Shown here in pieces: positions 59,401 through 64,000 of a DNA stretch of 64,000 nt. The stretch comes from Hormiphora californensis (taxonomy: Eukaryota > Ctenophora > Tentaculata > Cydippida > Pleurobrachiidae): positions 62,001-126,000 of the forward strand of contig CM035354.1 in the NCBI GenBank assembly GCA_020137815.1, given 5' to 3'. Each line of letters opens with the position of its first letter. Position 1 is the stretch's first letter. A program made the position numbers and the translations under genes. Below the pieces are notes generated by a model. The model was not told where the DNA came from, did not search any database, and saw only the letters and a list, made by a program, of their open reading frames with translations.

Positions 59401-62400
59401 GTTAATAATATACAGCCAGCCAGTGGGAAATAATCTGCCGCTGGACTGGCTGTATATTGAGAGCGCGCCAGTGGGACTTCTCGCCGCTGGCGGGTTATTT
59501 AAGTTAGCAGGGTATATATCTACATAAATCTAAATTAGATATAGAGTCCGCCTTTCGCCGCGAACTCGAGATTTCGGCCGTTAGGCCGGAAACGAGAGTT
59601 TGCTCTACCCCTATACTAATTTAGAAGTGTTAGGGCCGTTATTTGGGTTCGAGGTTAGGGTTGGGGCCATAAACAATCGAATTCCTGCCAGCGAGGGCGC
59701 GGTTAAGATCAATCGATTTCCTGCCAGGCCCACGGTTAGGAACACAGTGTACGGAAATCCGACACATTTTATTTTTAAGTGCTACTTTAGTTAATCACTG
59801 CTAATTAGTGGTTGAATATTTTGAAGTTTTAAGAACGGAAAAAGGGAACGGAAGGGATTATCTATCCAGCTATGTAATTTTTAGTTGAATTTTCACATCA
59901 TAACATAAGTCTATCCTTCCAGAACACCAGGTCATTTTTGGTCAATTTTGGACATAATTGATCAATTATCTAATTGACCAATTAACTTTTTTTAAGGTTA
60001 AGCTGGCCTAACCTTCACGTCTCAACGTCCTCTTTCAGATGGTGTAATTTTTTTGGAATTTTGTAAAACACATTATCACTCAGACTGCATTTAACTGTTT
60101 AGTACTAGCCTATTGTACCGTCTTCATAGTGAAGTGCAATTTCGGGTCGAAAAAGTCAATTTTGTAACAAAGTCATATCTTAACTGTTTTTAATCGAATA
60201 AATTGTTGCATTAATGTTGTCGATACGGTTATCCGCTTATTACTACTTACTTTTATTAAGTTTTTTGGCCAAAATCGAGCCAATATAGCGTTTTTTGGTC
60301 AATTTTGGACATATATGACTAAAAAATCCCAAAATTTTTTATGCATAAAAGACCTCAGACAGTGCTGGGTATCTTAAGATAACTTTCAGCTCTTTAAATG
60401 AAGTCAAACAGGTCAAAAAACACCAAGATTGGCAAAATTGGTGATTCGGGGTATTGGTGTTAAGCTGAACACTAACAATATGACACTTTATTGGTTAGAA
60501 ATGATCGAATTCCGTCCAAATCGTTCCTATTCCGTACAGATCCTAACCGGTTAGAAAGTATCGAATTCCGTACAACACATGAACCCTAACCATTCATACT
60601 CCGTTGGTTAGAAACGATCGAATTCCGTCCAAACCGTTCTATTTCCGTTCTATGAGGCCAGGGTTAGAAAATATCGAATTCCGTACACGCAGGGTACTTA
60701 CAATAGCACTCTCTGCACTCTTGTACGGAATTCGATAGTTTCTAACCTTGCCCGTGGACGGACATCATACAGACTGGACGGACATCCGACAAACTGTACG
60801 GATAGTAGACTCAGTGGATGCATCAGAAAGATCGGACGGACACTGCACAGTTTGTCGGATGTCCTGCCAATATGTCGTACGGATTTCGATTGTTTATGGT
60901 TAGGGTTAGTGTTAGGGTTAGGTTTTGGGTTGGGTTAGGATTTTAGACATAGAGTCCGGGTTGGAGGATTTGGCGCCAAAATGTACTAGAGGACTCTATA
61001 TCTAAAAATTCTACACAGGGCGGACTCTTTATCTAAAAAGTCTACACAGGGAGGACTCTTTATCTAAACTTTTTTCAAAATCTAACTGTAGATAAAGAGT
61101 CCGTTTTTAGATATAGAGTCCGCCTTGGGTTTAGATAAAGAGTCCGTTAGCACTAGAGTCCGCCCACCTCCAAGCAGGTAGGCTGGGTAGGCCAGAACTG
61201 GGTGGGAAGGAACATGTTAAGGGGGAGGGGAGAGGGGGAGGGGGAGGGAGGAGGGGGAGTTAGTGAGAGCACGACATAGTGCACCCTCGTCCACACCTAG
61301 CAGGTAGGCTGGGTAGGCCAGAACTGGGTGGGAAGGAACATTTTAAAAGCTGCTGGCAATTAGACTAGCACTTTAGTGCACTGAGGGGGCGGGGGTTCCT
61401 GAGCTCATATTAAAAGAACCCTAAGGGGACTTTAGAATTATGGCTAATTGTCATGTTTCCTCTCTGTTTGTAATGGTCAAGTTATGATGAGTGTGTGTGT
61501 TTATGTTATGGTACAATATCTCTGTACAAACATTGTCACACACACAATGCACACAAGTAAAGTGTGTGTTTACACTTTACTTACTGCACATAATCACGAA
61601 TTACGAAAGTAATTCCATATTGAACTTACAGCTAGGGTCTGCAGGGGACGATCCAGCTGATCCTTGTTCTACAAAAGTAATGTTTCCAATATGAAGGATC
61701 CCTGCAACAATTCTGAGTATGTCCCATTGGTTGTCCTGACTGATATTCATAACGTCCATAGCGTGCTGGAGAGGGGGGGGGGTGTTAATCGCTGATCGCA
61801 TGCTAGAAAGAGAGGGAGGAGGGAAAAGTCGGGCTGATATTCATCACATCGCGTGCTGGAGAGGTGGGGGAGGGTAAAAGTCTCCTATTGCTACAGACAG
61901 CATGGCGTGTGTTATAGACAGTGGTATAGACCAAATAATAATATGCTATTGGACCAATCACCATGGTGTCTTGGTAACCATGGTAACTACTCACCCTGGT
62001 GTCTTGGTAACCATAGTAACTACTCACCATGGTGTCTTGGTAACCATGGTAACTACTTACCCTGGTGTCTTGGTAACCATGGTAACTACTCACCCTGGTG
62101 TCTTGGTAACCATGGTAACTACTTACCCTGGTGTCTTGGTAACCACAGTAACTACTTACCCTGGTATCTTGGTAAACATGGTAACTACTCACCCTGGTGT
62201 CTTGGTAACCATGGTAACTACTCACCCTGGTGTCTTGGTAACCATGGTAACTACTCACCCTGGTGTCTTGGTAACCATGGTAACTACTCGCCCTGGTGTC
62301 TTGGTAACCATGGTAACTACTCACCCTGGTGTCTTGGTAACCATGGTAACTACTTACCCTGGTGTCTTGGTAACCATGGTAACTACTTACTCTGGTGTCT

Positions 62401-63921
62401 TGGTAACCATGGTAACTACTCACCCTGGTGTCTTGGTAACCATGGTAACCATGGTAACTACTCACTCTGGTGTCTTGGTAACCATGGTAACTACTTACCC
62501 TGGTGTCTTGGTAACCATGGTAACTACTCACCCTGGTGTCTTGGTAACCATGGTAACTACTCACCCTGGTGTCTTGGTAACCATGGTAACTACTTACCCT
62601 GGTGTCTTGGTAACCATGGCAACTACTCACCCTGGTGTCTTGGTAACCATGGTAACTACTCACCCTGGTGTTTTGGTAACCATGGTAACTACTCACCCTG
62701 GTGTCTTGGTAACCACAGTAACTACTTACCCTGGTATCTTGGTAAACATGGTAACTACTCACCCTGGTGTCTTGGTAACCATGGTAACTACTCACCCTGG
62801 TGTCTTGGTAACCATGGTAACTACTCACCCTGGTGTCTTGGTAACCATGGTAACTACTCGCCCTGGTGTCTTGGTAACCATGGTAACTACTCACCCTGGT
62901 GTCTTGGTAACCATGGTAACTACTTACCCTGGTGTCTTGGTAACCATGGTAACTACTTACTCTGGTGTCTTGGTAACCATGGTAACTACTCACCCTGGTG
63001 TCTTGGTAACCATGGTAACCATGGTAACTACTCACTCTGGTGTCTTGGTAACCATGGTAACTACTTACCCTGGTGTCTTGGTAACCATGGTAACTACTCA
63101 CCCTGGTGTCTTGGTAACCATGGTAACTACTCACCCTGGTGTCTTGGTAACCATGGTAACTACTTACCCTGGTGTCTTGGTAACCATGGCAACTACTCAC
63201 CCTGGTGTCTTGATAACCATGGTAACCATGGTAACTACTCACCCTGGTATCTTGGTACTCCTTAGCATCGTTGGTACCATCCACTGTGTAAGTTCCACTC
63301 TGGTTCAGGTACCAGTAGTAGTCCGGCTCTGCCAACCCACACTCAGCTATGGAAAGAAACATCTTTAGTTAACACTATTACCTACTGATACAATGCTGCA
63401 GTAACTAACTGAACTAAATATTTAGAGTTTAGTTAACACTATTACCTACTGATACATCATACAATTGCTGCAGTAACTAACTGAACTAACTGAGCAAGCA
63501 TTGTGTACCTTTTTCATCGTCAGAAGCGCCCACTAATATTTGATAGAAGATGTGAAAGTTTCTCTCTAGTGGGTTCTGTCTGACAACTCTACTTTTCTCT
63601 AATAAGAAGTTGCTGATCCGACCACCATCTGGGAGTCCGGCCATACTGAACTGGATCTCTATGTACTTTCCCTGGGACGGAGATATATGTATGAAGCACA
63701 TTTGTGATATATGTGAGGCACATGTGGAAGAGGAGGAGTGATTGGGTGATTGAATTATTGAGTTAGTTTAGTAGTTGTTGTTTTAATGAATGACCTGATA
63801 TATTAATATGTTACAAATCAGTACAACTTACAAATCTACTAGAGTTATTATTTCGAACAGTTTTGGCGTTCCCAAAGGCCTCCAGTAAAGGATTGCTCTC
63901 GATAATAACATCTTTCACCCT
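50487..63921 (-). CDS. MYO1E/F-like: Long-tailed class I myosin (myosin-1e/1f type), 5' end outside the window
   Basis: Actin-based motor linking membranes to actin in endocytosis and the cell cortex. Twelve exons, all in phase: 63832-63921, 63509-63671, 63243-63346, 61630-61765, 57575-57771, 57306-57473, 56823-56906, 53781-53867, 53209-53289, 52522-52641, 52191-52300, 50487-51993 (948 residues seen). Motor: [20 protein letters not shown] (switch I region), [38 protein letters not shown]. The last exon holds an IQ motif ([13 protein letters not shown]), the TH1 lipid-binding domain, a basic and proline-rich TH2 ([10 protein letters not shown]) and a C-terminal SH3 ([36 protein letters not shown]). 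The P-loop lies beyond the window edge. This domain order defines the myosin-1e/1f group. Confidence 0.95.
52152..52230. repeat. Two-copy duplication of a myosin donor
   Basis: CCTGATGTAGTGTGGAGTGC(ACA) with the following bases occurs twice, 39 bp apart. Each carries the exon end ...CACTACATCAG and the donor GTAATA on the minus strand. The exon-proximal donor (52183-52190) is the true one. Confidence 0.88.
52768..52940. repeat. CCTTACTCAACAACC minisatellite
   Basis: Six to seven units of about 24-27 bp (CTTTCCTTACTCAACAACCC) in the myosin intron between exons 52522-52641 and 53209-53289. It does not include exon sequence. Confidence 0.85.
53319..53490. mobile_element. 172-bp pogo/Tigger-like MITE
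   Basis: TIRs CAGTCGGACCCCGAT...ATCGGGGTCCGACTG are flanked by TA on both sides, the target duplication of Tc1/mariner-pogo elements. The interior repeats CCCCGATTTAGTGGACA. Diverged relatives are at 45480-45600 and 31004-31047. It sits in a myosin intron. Confidence 0.85.
54605..56141 (+). CDS. Secreted cyclase / kynurenine-formamidase-family hydrolase
   Basis: Six exons (54605-54746, 54906-55045, 55193-55361, 55560-55679, 55770-55898, 55978-56141) in perfect phase give 287 residues. It carries the metal-binding signature [11 protein letters not shown] of the cyclase family (the KynB-type formamidase and isatin hydrolase family), plus [10 protein letters not shown] and [12 protein letters not shown]. 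The N-terminus is a signal peptide ([14 protein letters not shown]). The C-terminus is hydrophobic ([13 protein letters not shown], then stop), suggesting a GPI anchor or single membrane tail, so the enzyme probably acts outside the cell. Substrate unknown. The whole gene lies inside a myosin intron on the opposite strand. AATAAA at about 56293-56298 supports the 3' end. Confidence 0.92.
57772..58701. repeat. Acceptor-seeded tandem array in the myosin gene (left part)
   Basis: Upstream of exon 57575-57771, units of about 125-145 bp carry the intron end CTTCCCACCCAG plus ~77 exon bases (readout [20 protein letters not shown], then TN). Full copies have acceptors near 57899, 58026, 58172, 58316, 58453 and 58589, then a copy is cut at 58701 by the TIR element. 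Spacers are GGGGAGGGGGTGGAGG. Confidence 0.93.
58702..61167. mobile_element. 2,466-bp TIR element with an 11-bp target duplication
   Basis: Ends GTGTGCGGACTCTAGTGC and, inverted, GTGGGCGGACTCTAGTGC (17 of 18 match). CTCCAAGCAGG flanks both sides (58691-58701 and 61168-61178), splitting one unit of the host array. Subterminal zones on both sides repeat GGACTCTTTATCTAAAAAG. The interior holds many CGAATTCCGTAC-type motifs (60480-60740) and no transposase frame. A 9-11 bp duplication fits a non-autonomous Mutator-like element. Confidence 0.85.
58905..59165 (-). repeat. Dispersed repeat copy 2
   Basis: Reverse-oriented homologue of 1970-2225, nested inside the 2.47-kb TIR element. It has the same palindrome of GTTTATCCGCCAGTGGCGG and the same CTCGGCTACGCCTC core. 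Confidence 0.85.
61168..61345. repeat. Acceptor-seeded tandem array in the myosin gene (right part)
   Basis: The interrupted copy resumes at 61168 and another copy follows, with acceptors near 61198 and 61324. Together with the left part this gives eight extra acceptors. Confidence 0.9.
61830..61865. repeat. Partial copy of the myosin 61630-61765 exon start
   Basis: CTGATATTCATCACATCGCG followed by TGCTGGAGAGG echoes 61739-61775 (exon start plus acceptor on the minus strand), with a short internal deletion. It is a decayed decoy acceptor. Confidence 0.65.
61950..63242. repeat. 33-bp donor-seeded array, in frame, 571-bp higher-order period
   Basis: About 39 units of CCATGGTAACTACTCACCCT + GGTGTCTTGGTAA lie directly downstream of the donor of myosin exon 63243-63346. 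On the minus strand each unit reads TACCAAGACACCAGG|GTGAGTAGT: the last five codons (YQDTR) and a strong donor. The unit is a multiple of three with no stop, so the exon frame stays open through the whole array. Variant units (TATCTTGGTAAAC, ACTCGCCC, ATGGCAAC, the CCATGGTAA doublet) recur exactly 571 bp apart. Confidence 0.95.
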
Positions 63922-64000
63922 CTGAAACAGTTGTTCTCGTCACTGTAACGCCAATAAAAAGAAGCTATTTTTAATATCTTGATCTGCTCAAAAGAAAGAT

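Noticed and set aside
61853-63368. Long plus-strand open frames of about 470-490 residues
   Set aside because: Artefacts of the stop-free 33-bp array; the real sense is the minus-strand myosin exon and donor.

Overview
The window is animal (metazoan or close holozoan) nuclear DNA. Every gene is split by many short introns with GT-AG junctions. The gene set is a KMT2C/D-type COMPASS methyltransferase, a long-tailed class I myosin, a tandem-CH/ankyrin protein, a rhodopsin-like receptor and a secreted cyclase-family hydrolase. The repeats are a Penelope-like retroelement, foldback and terminal-inverted-repeat (TIR) DNA elements, and very abundant (GA)n and minisatellite DNA. A marine invertebrate such as a sponge would fit, but that is only a guess.

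Layout: 1-4760 is repeat-rich intergenic DNA, with a 33-34 bp minisatellite and several short inverted-repeat elements. 4761-25322 (minus) is a complete KMT2C/D (MLL3/4, Trr-like) gene, reconstructed here as 33 exons coding for about 3,197 residues. Every exon phase agrees except at two single-base frameshifts. 25537-26508 (minus) is a two-exon gene I do not recognise. 27279-43332 (minus) is a 22-exon gene for a protein of about 1,077 residues with two calponin-homology (CH) domains followed by ankyrin repeats. One of its introns holds a composite Penelope-like insertion (32782-37662) with hammerhead-ribozyme-like cores. 43333-48164 shows no gene. 48165-49445 (plus) is a seven-helix receptor whose frame is broken twice. 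50487-63921 (minus, 5' end outside the window) is a myosin-1e/1f type gene: motor, IQ, TH1, proline-rich segment and SH3. Nested in one of its introns on the plus strand is a complete six-exon cyclase/formamidase-family gene (54605-56141).

The most striking feature recurs across the window. Many exon-intron junctions are embedded in tandem arrays whose repeat unit contains the splice site itself plus 4 to about 80 nt of the adjoining exon. I count at least a dozen junctions in three genes, from two copies up to about 104. In one intron the donor side and the acceptor side each grew their own array. In the myosin gene a 33-bp donor array stays open in the coding frame and has a 571-bp higher-order period. 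This looks like a genome-level process that amplifies splice junctions, and each array is a row of decoy splice sites.

Functionally the genes are unrelated: chromatin H3K4 methylation, cytoskeleton/membrane linkage, extracellular hydrolase and receptor. No operon-like logic is seen.
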